Assembly (NCBI RefSeq): GCF_047948215.1
Contig: NC_134455.1
Location: 344,806,997 to 344,870,996 of the forward strand
Origin: Lycorma delicatula
Taxonomy: Eukaryota; Arthropoda; Insecta; Hemiptera; Fulgoridae
Length of the DNA stretch: 64,000 bases
Direction: 5' to 3'
How positions within the stretch are numbered: the first letter of the stretch is position 1; every line of letters begins with the position of its first letter. The notes below the pieces were generated by a model. It was not told where the DNA came from. It saw only the letters and a list, made by a program, of their open reading frames with translations, and did not search any database. Below are positions 24,035 to 58,836 of the stretch, piece by piece. The position numbers and the translations under genes are program-made.

Positions 24035-24150
24035 TCGGCCTTCGTGGCAAGAGTGCTAGCATTTCGGCCTTTCATTCTGAGATCCTGGGTCCGAATCCCC
24101 ATTAGACACGGCATTTCACACTCCATATACATACTCGTACAGTTTACAGA
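24035..24150 (+). repeat. SINE family 1 (tRNA-derived)
   Basis: 'cggccttcgtggcaagagtg' (A-box region), 'cggcctttcattctgagatcc', B box 'gggtccgaatcccc', then 'cggcatttcaca'. The tRNA-like head is followed by a short family-specific tail. Confidence 0.75.
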
Positions 24151-24614
24151 ACGCTGAAAAAACGTTAAACCGCTAAATATTAAAATTAATTAATTTTGAA
24201 TAAAGAAATTCCAGAGAAGATGTAATGCCCAAAACGTTTAAACTCTTTCAATCATTCAATGAAATTTAATAATGAAACAGGAGCCCTAAACATCGTAAAA
24301 ACTCGATCAGAAAAGCAAACTGTAATGATTTGAAAGCCCTATAAGTTTTATTTTGATCAAAGGGTTTATTATAAAGTTATATTCAAAAACTTAGCTCATT
24401 AATGTGACTGTTATCAGTGATAAAGAAGGGATAACACTACAAGGAGCTAAAATTCATATATGGTAATATAAATTCGTTCAAACAAAGATTTTCTCATGAA
24501 TTTGAAATAGCTTACAGAAAAAAAAAATTAATGAATTATGTAGGGATTTAGAGTTTCTGAGTTATTCATGAAAAGCACATCTTTTGAACCTCCAACATTA
24601 GTTAATAAAATAAA
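24151..24614. other. Pseudogene intron 1, nothing recognised
   Basis: AT-rich, with no feature seen. Confidence 0.4.
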
Positions 24615-24900
24615 AAAAAACACTCATATACGGTACTTCTTTAAATTTCTTTAAAAGTAAATGCCAGAACAAACATTTTCCCAAAGGTTTCATCGCATTC
24701 CTTACCACATTATTATTTTTTTATAACATTATTGTCCTACCTACTATTACATTTCGCAAAATAGCGATGTAAAGTAAAATAAACTCGGTCTCGAGTTTAC
24801 CCTTAATATTCATACGACGACAATATTTGGCGAAATAAATATTATCTATCATCTTGTTTTTAGTGTTTTAGATATATTAAGGTTGAGAACCTATACGTAA
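24615..24900 (+). repeat. Inverted repeat arm 1 (partner 30830-31120)
   Basis: About 280 bp that reappear as reverse complement at 30830-31120 with high similarity. Landmarks are 'tgccagaacaaacattttcc', 'tttcgcaaaatagcgatgta' and 'ggttgagaacctatacgtaa'. There is no coding content. The two arms bracket pseudogene exons 2-4. Confidence 0.85.
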
Positions 24901-25326
24901 ATTTATAAATAATATAAATTTGTATATCAAATAATATACAATCTGTTTATTTTATTCTTTTACAAGAAAATTGCCTAAAATAATACGGTCAGTAAAAACA
25001 AGTTCGAGTTTATGTTTAATTCGAATCCGTTGATCGGTAGCCTAGTTACCAGTTTATGTTATTAATGTGACTAAATAATAATAATAATAAAAACCTTTTT
25101 TTATTACTTTTATTAATAATATTTTAACTTGAATTTTTTGGAAAACTTTAAACAGTAGATAAAATATTAATATAATTTATTTAAAACTTTAAAACCAAAA
25201 ATGGGAGACATATTTGTCAAATACATCTTATATTCCATCGTCGTGTACCGCTCCTAGAAGATTGATAATTTTGTGACAGGTTCCTTAATGATTTTAACTA
25301 AGAAAATTTTTTTATTTTTTTTCCAG

Positions 25327-25510
25327 ATATAAAATCGAAGTTGGATTATTTTATGGAAACTGGAATCAAAACTATCTATCTGGTTGTCACCCATATATAA
25401 ATCGCCGCGGGTCGAAAAAGGTTATGATATATAGAATTATACTGATATAGATCCGATGTTTGGTACTCTGGATGACTTCAAGAGTTTAATAAAAGCTGTT
25501 AAAGAAAGAG
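25327..25510 (+). pseudogene. Pseudogene exon 2
   Basis: Acceptor TTTCCAG and donor GTAAGC are intact. It encodes the LDYFMETGIK and DIDPMFGTLDDF region. TAG at 25432 replaces the Ser codon of the live gene's YDIS. Confidence 0.9.
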
Positions 25511-26039
25511 GTAAGCAGTTTAGAAATACTATCGTAGAAAATAAGTTATTAGACAAGTTTGAGTAAAGAAAATAAGATTGCGTCATAATAAAGAAAAATA
25601 CCATAATTCAATTACTGGGTTTCTTTAAGTTTCATTAAGAAAATTTGAGCGGCATATCCTCTCTTAAAAAAGTGATCGATTGACCTTCTTATTTATTAGA
25701 ACTAGCAGCGTTAAGTCCTGTAGGTTTCTTTATCCAGTTAACCAGTTTAAAACACAGATTTGAATGGAGAAGTATACATTCTTTCGACACTTATTACAAA
25801 TTTTAAAGAAAACTATTTCAAAGATTTTTGAACGTATTTTTGTTTACCATTTTAACCTCTACGGTAAATATTGGATTTTTCCCCACAGCCGAATTTATCA
25901 GATAACTTCTATATTTGTGTAATATGTACTAGCACAATAATTATTTCTCAGGCATACAAACGATTGAATCCAACAAATTTTTCCCTGATATTATTTTACT
26001 TTATTTCAAGAAAACAACGTATGCTACGACTGCAAGGAG

Positions 26040-26480
26040 GACCAGAAGCAGTAATAATAATTGAAGAAAACCTATAAAAAATGAATATTTCTAAATAAAT
26101 TGTAGAGATTATTGAAAGATTTTTTGAAACGGCTAGTCGTAGTATAGTATTTCTATACTGAGGTTGCCGTTCAAGGACTTCTTCATTCAAACAAAATCTT
26201 TTACCTCCTACTGTTTTATTAAAGGTCCAAACATGTGGAAGTCAAAGGATTTAAGGTGGTGTATTACAGAATAGTCCACTTTAAATCAGGGATTGTAGCC
26301 AACTTATGAGAGGCCACATTGAGGTTCGCATTATCCTGAACAGACGGAATGCTGAATTTTCTTTTGTTTCGGATAGCAATTTTTAATGGACCCTTCAGTA
26401 AATTTGAGTAATACAAAGCGTTTATAGTGCGCTGTTCTGTTAGGAAATCGATGTGAAAAACAATTCGCATATCCGAAAAG
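26040..26480 (-). mobile_element. Mariner transposase C-terminal relic
   Basis: Minus-strand pieces read from 26470: RTINALYYSNLLKGPLK, SVQDNANLNVASHK (second catalytic Asp in QDNA) and SFDFHMFGPL, the region of the third acid. A C-terminal FCLNEEVLE piece lies near 26180. There are several frameshifts. It sits in intron 2 of the maltase pseudogene. Confidence 0.75.
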
Positions 26481-26968
26481 AACGAAGCAATATTTTTCCT
26501 GCTGTAAAAGGACTGAAAAAAGTGATTGCTAAAATAAACAGGTAAACTTTCTCAGTATCTAGAAAATATATAAAGTAGAAACAAAGCGAAAAAGAATAGA
26601 TAAACAAATGAGGCTTATCTGGAGCTGATATGGTTGTTTAGTTGTACTAAACAATGGTTGTTTATGGCTCATTTAGTGAGTACTGAGACGAATCCTTTAC
26701 TGAGACGGTTGTTTCGAAAATTGGATCTGGCTAATACTGCCGTTGTATGAACAACGACGATTTTTGTAAGGAAACAAATATTTTTCTATCGATTATTAAT
26801 AATAAATTAATTTCATGCTTTTCTGTATTTTCATAAAGTTGGATAAAACTAAATTGTAAGTTTTCACAGTGATTTCTTTTTAAAGAAATTTATACGGTAA
26901 TAAATTGATTTATAACGTAACTTATTTGAACTTAAGTAAATCTTATAAAGTAATCCATATTATTATAG

Positions 26969-27123
26969 GTATGTATATTCTGCTCGACTTCGTACCGAAT
27001 CACGAACGACGAACACCCATGGTTTAAAAAATCGGTTAAGAGGATATATCCTTACACGGATTACTACATTTGGAAAGACCCAAAAGGTTACCGAATGGAA
27101 TTAAAGTACCTCCAAATAATTGG
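26969..27123 (+). pseudogene. Pseudogene exon 3
   Basis: [11 protein letters not shown] is intact and nearly identical to the live gene. A 2-bp deletion follows directly and a 5-bp deletion lies near 27089. The donor 'gtaagt' is intact. Confidence 0.9.
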
Positions 27124-27399
27124 GTAAGTAATTTACATTTTTATTATTTTCTGAAGAAAAAAGATTTAATTTTTCTGATTTAAATCTCTTCAACTGTTTT
27201 TAAAAATTCACATTCTTCTATATTAAATAACACATGGGTATGGCAAAATTCACCCAAGTACAAACGACAATTTTCATTATAGTGTAAATATTTAACTGTT
27301 ATTTGTTGTCTTTTAATGAATGTAATACATAATAATTATTTTACATAAAGCCGAAAATTTGTGTGATTGCTTAGCTATTTGTTAGTTTTTTTTGCATCA

Positions 27400-27725
27400 A
27401 ACGAGAACCAACAGAACGATTGCTTTCAAATTGACGGATACATTTATGTTGTCCCGGGGAAGGTTCAGAGCCATTAACCGTGACCCTAGCCCCCTTGGGG
27501 GTGAAGTTGTGAATTAAAGATATTCATTAAACAAAAAATATTAATCCTTTTACTTCATTTTTATATTTTTATCACAATGGCAACGGAAACAAGTTATGAA
27601 TTTTTCATTCGAATTACAAAAGACAGAATAGTTGGTATTATTCTCTCTTTTGTAATTTAATTTCTTTTTCAGGTTTCCATAAAATCGGAATATTTTAATT
27701 GTTATTTATAACAACTAACATAGTT
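27400..27725 (+). repeat. Dispersed repeat D, copy 1
   Basis: Shares 'gattgctttcaaatt' (with mismatches), 'ccctagcccccttgg', 'aaatattcat'-like blocks and 'ttttaattgttattta' with 50455-50620. A shorter 3' piece lies at 39200-39310. Non-coding, in pseudogene intron 3. Confidence 0.5.
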
Positions 27726-28751
27726 TAACTACAAAATTTAGTGCTATTTTATTATTGCTTATTGTGCATTTATTGGGATTGGGAAAAATCATTTATGTGG
27801 TCCATTAATTTTCGTGTGCACGGTCTATGTCAAACCTTTTTTAAATGTAGTTAAATTAATATTTTGAACGGATGAGTAGGTTTTAATCTCTTCATCGCGT
27901 GGAAAATTATGTTTTTTATTATTTCATAGTAAAAACAAATGTTATAGCAGATGGATTACTAACATTTTTTGTCGTTTCCGAACCGAAAATTTAATTCATA
28001 CTTTTACGAAGGGAAAGAGAAAAGAATTGTGTTTATGAATTTTCCGACAGGAATATCGTCCTATTTATTTCCTTTGATTACTTATGCCATCCTGATATTA
28101 CGTGAGCGAGAGAAAATAGAAAAAATAAAAAATCCATTTTCCATAAAAAACAGGAGGTAAAATAGTAATCCTTATTTGATTAAAGAACAGATATTGGAGA
28201 TATTATTATCGTCAAAATGTCAGACATTCTATGTTCAGTTAACTCGTTGGGCAATAAAAGCCTATAAGTAAGTACCTAAATAGCCTAAATACCTATAAGT
28301 AAGTTTAGTAAAACACCTAAAGAGATTATGAAATTAATTTTTGTAATTACTTATTGACGTTACATTGTATTTAAAATACTTACACAGCCCTCACTACGAA
28401 AAATTACTTACGAATACGACTTTCGTATTACGTAATATTCCTACGACTACCAAAAGAAAGAGAACACATCTCAATATCAAATATTTTCAGCTGATTGCAA
28501 GAACAGATATTTTGGATAGGCAGAAATTCAACCACGTTTACTCCAATTATAGCAATGAATGTTTCTCACCGTTTAGAATTCACAAAATTTCAGTAGAACA
28601 CAGTTTACAAACCAATTAGATCAGTGAATGCATCGAAGTGTTCATAATATCGACCAATCGAATCGGATATTGCAGATCTATTTATATTCTAAAAATAAAA
28701 GAATTTTAATGTTACCAAATTGATAAGAAAAAAATGTTATATCATTTTCAG

Positions 28752-28877
28752 TTGGGTTTATTCGGCGGCTCTGCTTGGGAGTTTAATGAAGATCGTCAAC
28801 AGTAGTACTATTACAAATTTACTGTTCAACAACCAGACCTAAATTACTATAAGAAGAAAGTTATAGAAGATATGAAG
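28752..28877 (+). pseudogene. Pseudogene exon 4
   Basis: LGLFGGSAWEFNEDRQQ is followed by TAG at 28803. QQPDLNYY is still readable. The donor GTAAGT is intact. Confidence 0.9.
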
Positions 28878-29279
28878 GTAAGTGTTTCAAATATATTTAA
28901 GTAATTTGGTCAATTAACTTTTAAACTGCTCTACCGTTCATCAATCGTTATGAGTCATTTACCAGATCTAGTAATATATACCATATTTTACCATTACCAA
29001 AACATAGAGAACTTAATATCCTCTCCTGAAACCAGAACTAATAAAAATCTCGTTTAAAAACCTCTAGAACCATTGATTTGTAAATCTGTTTAAACTTATT
29101 TTGCATTTTCCAGTACTAAAATTTGTTATTATCTGTTTGTTTTTAATAAAATAAGAAAGTGAATACGATATTCTTTGACATGATGAAAAAATTATTCATA
29201 ATTTTTGGTTGGACAAGTAGATAATTTCGGTTTTATAATGTGAAATAAAACTAAATTTTTTATGCAAAGACTGAACTTT
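28878..29279 (+). other. Pseudogene intron 4 remnant, homologous to live intron 4
   Basis: The first 180 bp after pseudogene exon 4 resemble the start of live-gene intron 4 (for example 'aatttggtcaattaactttt' against 'aatttagtcaattattttta'). Similarity fades at about 29060, which marks the visible 3' limit of the duplicate. Confidence 0.6.
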
Positions 29280-29710
29280 TACCAATTACATATTTTTCAT
29301 TTTGTCCAATAAACCTTTGCCATTTTTCTGGTTACTTCACGATTTCTCCCTCAAAGAACCTCTTGACATTATCAAAAAAAAAAACTGAACCCAGTGCTAT
29401 TTCAGGTCATCATTATTAGTTTTACCGTTCAAATAGTTTTGAAAAATTCGAAATAAATGGCAATCTGATAGTGAAAATCAGGGCTGTATGGGATTGAGAT
29501 ATCACTTTAAAATCAAGCTCCAATAATTTTCCACGAGTTACCAGATATATGTGAGGCATCTTGGTTGAACACGATCCCTTTGCGATTTGTTAAGTCTGAC
29601 CGGTTTTCTTTTGTTTGCTTCCTCCAGTTTCATTAGTTGTTGACAGCAGACTTTTGAATTGATCGTCAATACACTTAGGTCATGATCGTTTTTGATCGGT
29701 GTTAGACGAT
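29280..29710 (-). mobile_element. Mariner transposase C-terminal relic
   Basis: Minus-strand pieces show a remnant of the second catalytic region near 29580, IPYSPDFHY near 29490 (third catalytic region, PYSPDLAP type) and EIVK-PEKWQRFIGQN-KYV near 29330-29285, the typical C terminus of mariner transposases. There are multiple stops. Confidence 0.7.
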
Positions 29711-30139
29711 CCACTTTTTATCACTGGTGATGATTCGTTTCAACAAAGATTTGATTTCGTTGAGTTTGCGATGACTATCGCTAATATCGATTCATTGTAT
29801 TCAGTGAAGTTCTTTAGATCTATGCGGAAACCAAGTATCGATTTTCTTAACGAGTCCAAAACATTTTTTTTTTTTTTGCTCAATAAAAATTATAATTACA
29901 ATCGGCTCTCCTGCGGAGCTATAAGTAAGTTTCCTGACAAAAGCACGTGATAAGGGAGTCCTTAAGGAACTCCCAAAATAAGTAACACACAATAAATAGT
30001 TGCAAGTAAACTAAAAGTCCAGTATGAAATTTCAGGTTGTCATAAATCACAAACCATTAATTTCAGCACCATATAGTCCACAAAACAAACATTAATAACA
30101 AATAAAAAATAAAAAGAAAGAGAAGTAACAAGAAATTAC

Positions 30140-30829
30140 ATACGACCCAACTAAACTTGACTGTGTTAGATTCCAAACTGTTACGCAGACCCAAAGTCGA
30201 GTTCATGGGCACGTTTCAACCGTCGGACGTCTCTGCTGTTGTCGAGTAGATTAATTGCAAAGTGGTTTACATGATTCTCAAGCCTCTGCAGGTATTTGAT
30301 ATTACGCTGTGGTGCAATCTCACGAACCGTCGGAAGGTCCAGATAATCGTAAATCTCATCATTCCGCATGAACCATGGCGCTTCGGCAATTAGCCTCGCT
30401 ACTTTGTTCTGGAATCGCTGTGTAATTTCCACATTACTAGTACTAGCCGTTCCCCACAATTCTACACCGTACGTCCAGATTGGGCGCAGGATAGCCTTAC
30501 AAATTAAGATCATGTTAAATAACGTGAGCCTGAGTTCCTCCGTAGCAGCCAATGAAGTTCCCTGTACCTTGCGTTCAGCTGTTTCCTCTTCATCCTCACG
30601 TGACACTTCCAGGTCATACGCCGATCCAGGTGAAGTCCCAGATACCGCACAGTCTCCGTTTGCAGGATCAAAATACTATCGAAGTATACACCGGGAAAGT
30701 CACCCCTCCGCATGGCAAATGTGACGTGTCTCGACTTACCTTGATTAACCTTAATCCTCCACCTTTTCTACCATACGCAGACACGATCTAGCGCCATTTG
30801 TAGGTCCTGCGAGGTGAGGCCAGATTCTT
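30140..30829 (-). mobile_element. Jockey/I-like LINE, 3' fragment (RT C-terminal region)
   Basis: Minus-strand frames 30713-30510 and 30606-30181 give the region after the RT catalytic site. They contain VRYLGLHLDRRMTWK, ILRPIWTYGVELWGTAS, FQNKVARLIAEAPWF and DLPTVREIAPQRNIKYLQRL, and end at a stop near 30178. One frameshift separates the two pieces. The element is 5'-truncated at about 30829, directly against the inverted repeat arm, and A-rich DNA near 30080-30120 may be its tail. It is the same lineage as the fragment at 45640-46230. Confidence 0.8.
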
Positions 30830-31120
30830 TACGTATAGGTTCTCAACCTTAATTTATCTAAAATATTAAAAACAAGATGATAGATAATATTTATTTCGCC
30901 AAATATTGTCGTCGTACGAATATTATGTGTAAACTCAAGACCGAGTTTATTTTAGTTTACATCGCTATTTTGCGAAATGTAATAGTAGGTAGAACAATAA
31001 TGTTATAAAAAAAATAATACTGTGGTGAGGAATGCGATGAAACCTTTGGGAAAATGTTTGTTCTGGCATTTACTTTTAAAGAAATTTAGACTTCTAAGTA
31101 CCGTATATGAGTGATGTTTT
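30830..31120 (-). repeat. Inverted repeat arm 2 (partner 24615-24900)
   Basis: Reverse complement of 24615-24900. It begins at 'tacgtataggttctcaacct' exactly where the LINE fragment stops. Confidence 0.85.
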
Positions 31121-31149
31121 TTTATTTTTTATTAAAAAACGTAAGAATC

Positions 31150-31260
31150 AGTGAATTAAATAAACAAAAAAATATTTAAATAAAATGATAAATATTTTTA
31201 ATTTAGTTGTGGGTGTATGTGTGTGTAAGCCGTGCATCAGAAACAACCCACAGGTAACAG
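31150..31260 (+). repeat. Dispersed repeat E, copy 1
   Basis: 'gaattaaataaac', 'atttaaataaaat' and 'acaaccca'-type blocks are shared, in order, with 49195-49305. Confidence 0.5.
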
Positions 31261-31373
31261 TTTTGTTTTAATAACATTGTTGTACTCGTTAAAGTTTGCG
31301 TTCTTAAATTAGTTATTGATAGATATATTTTGTTAAAACTACGCTGTTATATATACTAATTAGTAGATACTCC

Positions 31374-31490
31374 CCTGATCACCTAGGTAGAATGGTAGCG
31401 TTTCGGTCTTTCATCCTGAGATTCCGTGTTCGAATCCTGCCATGGTATTTTTCATACGCTACAAAATTTCCATTAAATTTGTAAAATCTA
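31374..31490 (+). repeat. SINE family 1 (tRNA-derived)
   Basis: 'ctaggtagaatggtagcg' (A box), 'tttcggtctttcatcctgag', B box 'gttcgaatcctgcc', then 'tttttcatacgctacaaaat' as in the other copies. Confidence 0.8.
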
Positions 31491-32159
31491 TTTTATCCAG
31501 TATTATTTTTCCACATTAAAATAATAAATAAAGAACCATAATCATTGAAAAGATATACAAAACAACCAAAATTGCTCATATTAAAACACTAAACATCAGT
31601 AACATCGCTACTGATTTGAATGAATTTAAATTCTACCACAGCGTTACTAAATAAAGCAACTGATTCATCCAAAAGTAAAATTGAAAATTCAGCCAATTCT
31701 TGATATGCAATGAAAAATAAATGTATTGGTTAAAAACATTTATTACATTAAAGAAAAATAATAAAATAGTTGGAAAATTAAATTATTTCGTACTAATTAA
31801 GATATTTATACTTAGAAATTATTGTTTTAATAATGCAGCCTTAAAAAAAATAATAATATAATTTAAATAGTTGCATGATACAATAAAATCTTGTACAAAT
31901 AAAATTTTTGTTCATTACTTAATATTAGGCACTGAAAAATCATTAAAATAGCCCCTTGATCAAGGGTGTGATTAATATATAAAAACTCTTTAGTGAATTT
32001 TTTAAAAAAATAATAAATTTTAAAAAATCCTTAGAGGTAAAATACAGAAACATTTCTTTTTCGTAAAAGAAAATCATTTAATCGTTTTCTAAATGAATCG
32101 GTGGGACGGTTTGGCAATTTATTAAAAATGTTAACAGTAGCATAATAAGCCTCTCAAAA
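31491..32159. other. AT-rich spacer
   Basis: Nothing recognised. Confidence 0.4.
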
Positions 32160-33490
32160 AGGGTACACTATATTAAAAACTGAAATAAATGAGGCAATTA
32201 AAATGATTTGAAAAGGAAAAGCCGAGGGATGTGATGAAATATCAATTAAACTGATCAAATCACTAGAACAGACAGAGGAATTGTTATTACTAGATCTATG
32301 CAATAGAACGATTAGCCTAATATCACGTGCAGCTAAGATATTATTAAGGGTTCTAAATAAGAGGATAATACAGTAAAACAGTATCAGTTTAAAAGAGATG
32401 ATGAAACAAGGGAGATAGATACATGCGAAATACAGAGAAAGGAGGCGGAGAATGTATGTTGCATTTGTTGACCTAGAAAAGGTGTTTGACAGAGTTAGAT
32501 GCGATAAATTACGGCTAATTTTTGAAAAGAAGGGAGTTGACTGGAAAGAGAGACGCCTAATAAAAGAGCTGTACTATAACTAGAAAATAAAAGTGAGACG
32601 AAATGACAGGAAGAATAGGAACTGAAAGGGAAGTGAGGCAGGATTGTTGCATGTCACCAAAACTGTTCAGTATATATCTGGAAAAATAATTAAATGCTGT
32701 CTGAAAGAGAAAAGAGGAATAAAGATCCGAGGAAGAAGAGAATAATGTATACGTTTGTCCGATGATATGGCGATATGGACGGAGAGTCCAACCTAAATGA
32801 AAGGCTTGATGACGTAAATGAAGCTTGTGAAAGTCAGGGTACGAAGATCGACAAAATGTATGGTGTTAGGTGGAAAAGAGGAGAGGATGGAGGTTATAAT
32901 AGGAAATGAAATTTTGAAGCAGTTAAAGAAATTTCAGTTTTCAGGGAACTTTATAACTAATTACCTAACTTGTACAGGAGAAATTAAAACAAGAATATCA
33001 AGAAGTAAGCAGGCATTTAAGATGAAAGGAAGACGGCTGTGTGGAAAGTTAAACGTGGCGATAAGGAAGAGATTAATGAAATGTTCTATTTGGAGTGTGG
33101 TACTCAATGGAGCTAAAGGCAGACAGAAAACAAATTGAGGCTTTTGAGGTGCGGGTGTGACGCAGAATGATAAATATCAGATGGCAAGACCACGTAACAA
33201 TAGAAGAAGTATTGAGGAGAATCGGAGGGAACATGAAAATGCTAAATGTAATTGAATATAGGAAAACGAACTGGCTAGGACATGGTATAAGAAGAAGGTA
33301 TTTATTATTGAATACGGTAGAAGGCTTGGTGAATGGAAGGGTAGGAAGAGATTTCAAATGATGGATGGGATTTATGGTAAAAGGAAAATATGTGGAAACA
33401 AAGACGTTAGCAAAGAATAGAACAAGGTGGAGAGCAATAGCCGTGACAGGACTTGCTTACTCTAATGACAGAACGGTATGAATGAATGAA
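32160..33490 (+). mobile_element. RTE-like LINE relic, second subfamily
   Basis: Plus-strand pieces in order: KAEGCDEISIKLIKSL (32215-32265), AKILLRVLNKRI, FVDLEKVFDRV (about 32465), KGVDWKERRLIKELYYN (32530-32580) and LSDDMAI in the catalytic FADD position, where the motif is altered. They continue with KCMVLGGKEER, CTGEIKTRISRSKQAF, RKRLMKCSIWSVVL and NWLGHGIRRRYLL to about 33450. A short GAAT-type run at 33477-33492 marks the 3' end, as is usual for RTE elements. Many stops and frameshifts mean it is older than the RTE at 4130-6690 and belongs to a different subfamily. Confidence 0.85.
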
Positions 33491-33591
33491 TAACTGTTAC
33501 TAATTGTAAATCGAGTACGGTAGATAACTTATAAAAATCAGTTTATATTTGTTGAGAGACTAAAAATTGTCATTACGATAAGTTTCTTGGA

Positions 33592-33595
<4 letters not shown>

Positions 33596-33634
<39 letters not shown>

Positions 33635-33657
33635 AACACACACACACACACACACAC
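33596..33657. repeat. (TA)n(CA)n microsatellite
   Basis: A TA run to 33632 followed by a CA run to 33657. Confidence 0.95.
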
Positions 33658-34289
33658 GAGTATATATCGAAAATATGAGCACTAAATGTCTGATACTCTA
33701 AAGAATGTAAAATCAATCAAATCAACACTTCACATTTTATTACACAATTTTAAGTAACACAAAATAGTTAACTTTTTCACAAGTGCACGAGTATTTTCCT
33801 GTTTTTTTGGATACATTAATCAGCTTTGACGTTACCGTCTACTTCATTATTTTCTGTGTTAGTCTCATATTACCTATGCACATTTACTGTTTAAAATATT
33901 TGTTTTAAATATCTTGTATTAAAAATACCATTCCCTAATTATCTGTTTCATATATTCCAATTTTTGACTTCGTCCATAGGTTTTACCTTTCTACATATCC
34001 TTTATTAAGAACTATTTTTTTAATAAAATAATAAAAATTAGTAATACATGAAATTACTTTTTTTTAAATACGCTCTGAAAAGAAATTCTATTAAATAGTA
34101 GCTTAAATTTAAAATTCCTTGCTTAAATTGCATGTAGATAACCTTACTCTGGAAGCAAAAGAGTGAATTATCAACAAAATAAAGAAAAATCAATGAAATC
34201 ATAACATTTAGTGAAAATCAATCGTGTACAACCATAAGAAAATATATATAAGGATCGATTTGAGAATCACAAACGTTTTATTTCGTTTT
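33658..34289. other. AT-rich spacer
   Basis: No feature was recognised. Confidence 0.4.
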
Positions 34290-35520
34290 TATTTTTATTT
34301 TTTTGAAAATTGTTTAATTCTAATAAAAAAGCATTTTCTACTATTTAGATACCACTTTAAAAAGTTTAATTTGAATTTTATCAAATAAATATAAATAAAC
34401 CACATAATATACAGTATTAATTGCATCTCCTTGAGACACAAACACATAAGTAAGACTCCTTGGCGATCCCAAAAAATTGTGGCCATCATTTTATGTTTTG
34501 AAAGTGTTTGAATTTTTTTGAGTTTGAAGGCGATCGAAGTGATTGACGTTATTTGGTGTGTAGTACGAAACCCACCACCTTTGATCACCAATCATAATGC
34601 TTGATCACACAGTGGTGTGATCGAGCATTTTATCGCCATCTCTATGGTACCGCTCCAAGAATGACAGTGCAGACTTTTTTTGTTGAATGACTGTCAAAAT
34701 TCTTCGGACTGATCAGGCACAAATTTTACGGTAATTTAGGTTAACGGACAATTTTATGTGAAAGAGACCTTAAACAATTCGTTTACCGTAAAACGCCTTA
34801 TCTTTAAGGTAGCTGCTGATCTACTCTTTCAGCTGTTCAGTAATGAAAATAAGGGCGTCCTGAGCGTTGCTCATCATGATCAGATGTTCTCCCTCTCTCT
34901 TTTTGTCTGTTTAGCCTCAGAACCACCGTAAAGTATTACTTCATAGGAAGAATGAGGATGATATGTATGAATGTAGATGAACTGTAGTCTTACACAATCT
35001 CAGATCGACCGTTCCTGAGATGTGTGGTTAATTGAAATCCAAGCACCAAAGAACACCGATATCACTATCTAGTATTCAAATCCGTATAATAGTAAATACC
35101 TTTAAGAGGATTTGAACCTTAGAACTCTCGACTTCGAAATCAGCTGATTTGCGATGACGAGTTCACCATTAGACCAAGCCGGTGTGTTAGATGTTCTCCC
35201 TGCCGAATATAAACGACCCCATTTCCTCACGTTTTCTTCTTTCATTACACATCTCCCAAATACGGCAGTAATTTGACGAAGAATTTCCGCTTTGCGCGTT
35301 AAAAAACGTATTACCGATCGTACCTCACAATCGGCGGGATTTTCAGTTTTCTTTTTTTCATTATAAACATTTACAAAATCCCTCTGAGTCGCAGTACAGC
35401 TGCGAAATTTCGTACAGTGTAGTGGAAGAACAACTGAGACCAGCTGGTCTTTTGACCCATTATTGCGAGTGAAGCTGCGCCAATGCGATACGTAAACGGT
35501 TCTTACTTTCTGGACAACCG
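34290..35520 (-). mobile_element. Mariner relic interrupted by a SINE
   Basis: The minus strand starts near 35350 with CEVRSVIRFLTRKAEILRQI and GRCVMKEENVRKWGRLYSAG (helix-turn-helix region). It is broken by the SINE at 34895-35188 and resumes at 34881 with HDEQRSGRP. RRILT, LSFLERYHRDGDKMLDH and HKMMATIFWDRQGVLL follow, down to about 34440. The C-terminal catalytic part is replaced by AT-rich sequence. There are several frameshifts. Continuity on both sides of the SINE proves the nesting order. Confidence 0.85.
34895..35188 (-). repeat. SINE family 2, full length with 13-bp target duplication
   Basis: On the minus strand the head 'caccggcttggtctaatggt' provides an A box (TGGTCTAATGG) and 'ggttcaaatcctc' a B box. 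The body continues through 'cacatctcaggaacggtcga' to the tail 'cggtggttctgaggctaaac'. The 13-mer 'agatgttctccct' stands at both sides (34882-34894 and 35189-35201) as a perfect target-site duplication. This is the only complete copy in the window and defines the family's ends. Confidence 0.92.

Positions 35521-58836
<23,316 letters not shown>

Larger units (their letters stand above)
22139..28877 (+). pseudogene. Alpha-glucosidase pseudogene, exons 1-4 of a tandem duplicate
   Basis: Four blocks match exons 1-4 of the live gene at 37174 in order, strand, splice sites and phase: 22139-22344, 25327-25510, 26969-27123 and 28752-28877. Each has a disabling change. Exon 1 has TAG at 22217, a 19-bp tandem duplication and TGA at 22326. 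Exon 2 has TAG at 25432. Exon 3 lacks 2 bp and 5 bp. Exon 4 has TAG at 28803. Intron sequence next to exons 2, 3 and 4 is also similar to the live gene (for example 'ggttccttaatgattttaa' before exon 2), so this is a segmental DNA duplicate and not a retrocopy. Exons 5 onward are absent before 37 kb. The introns have gained a SINE, mariner relics and other repeats. Confidence 0.92.
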
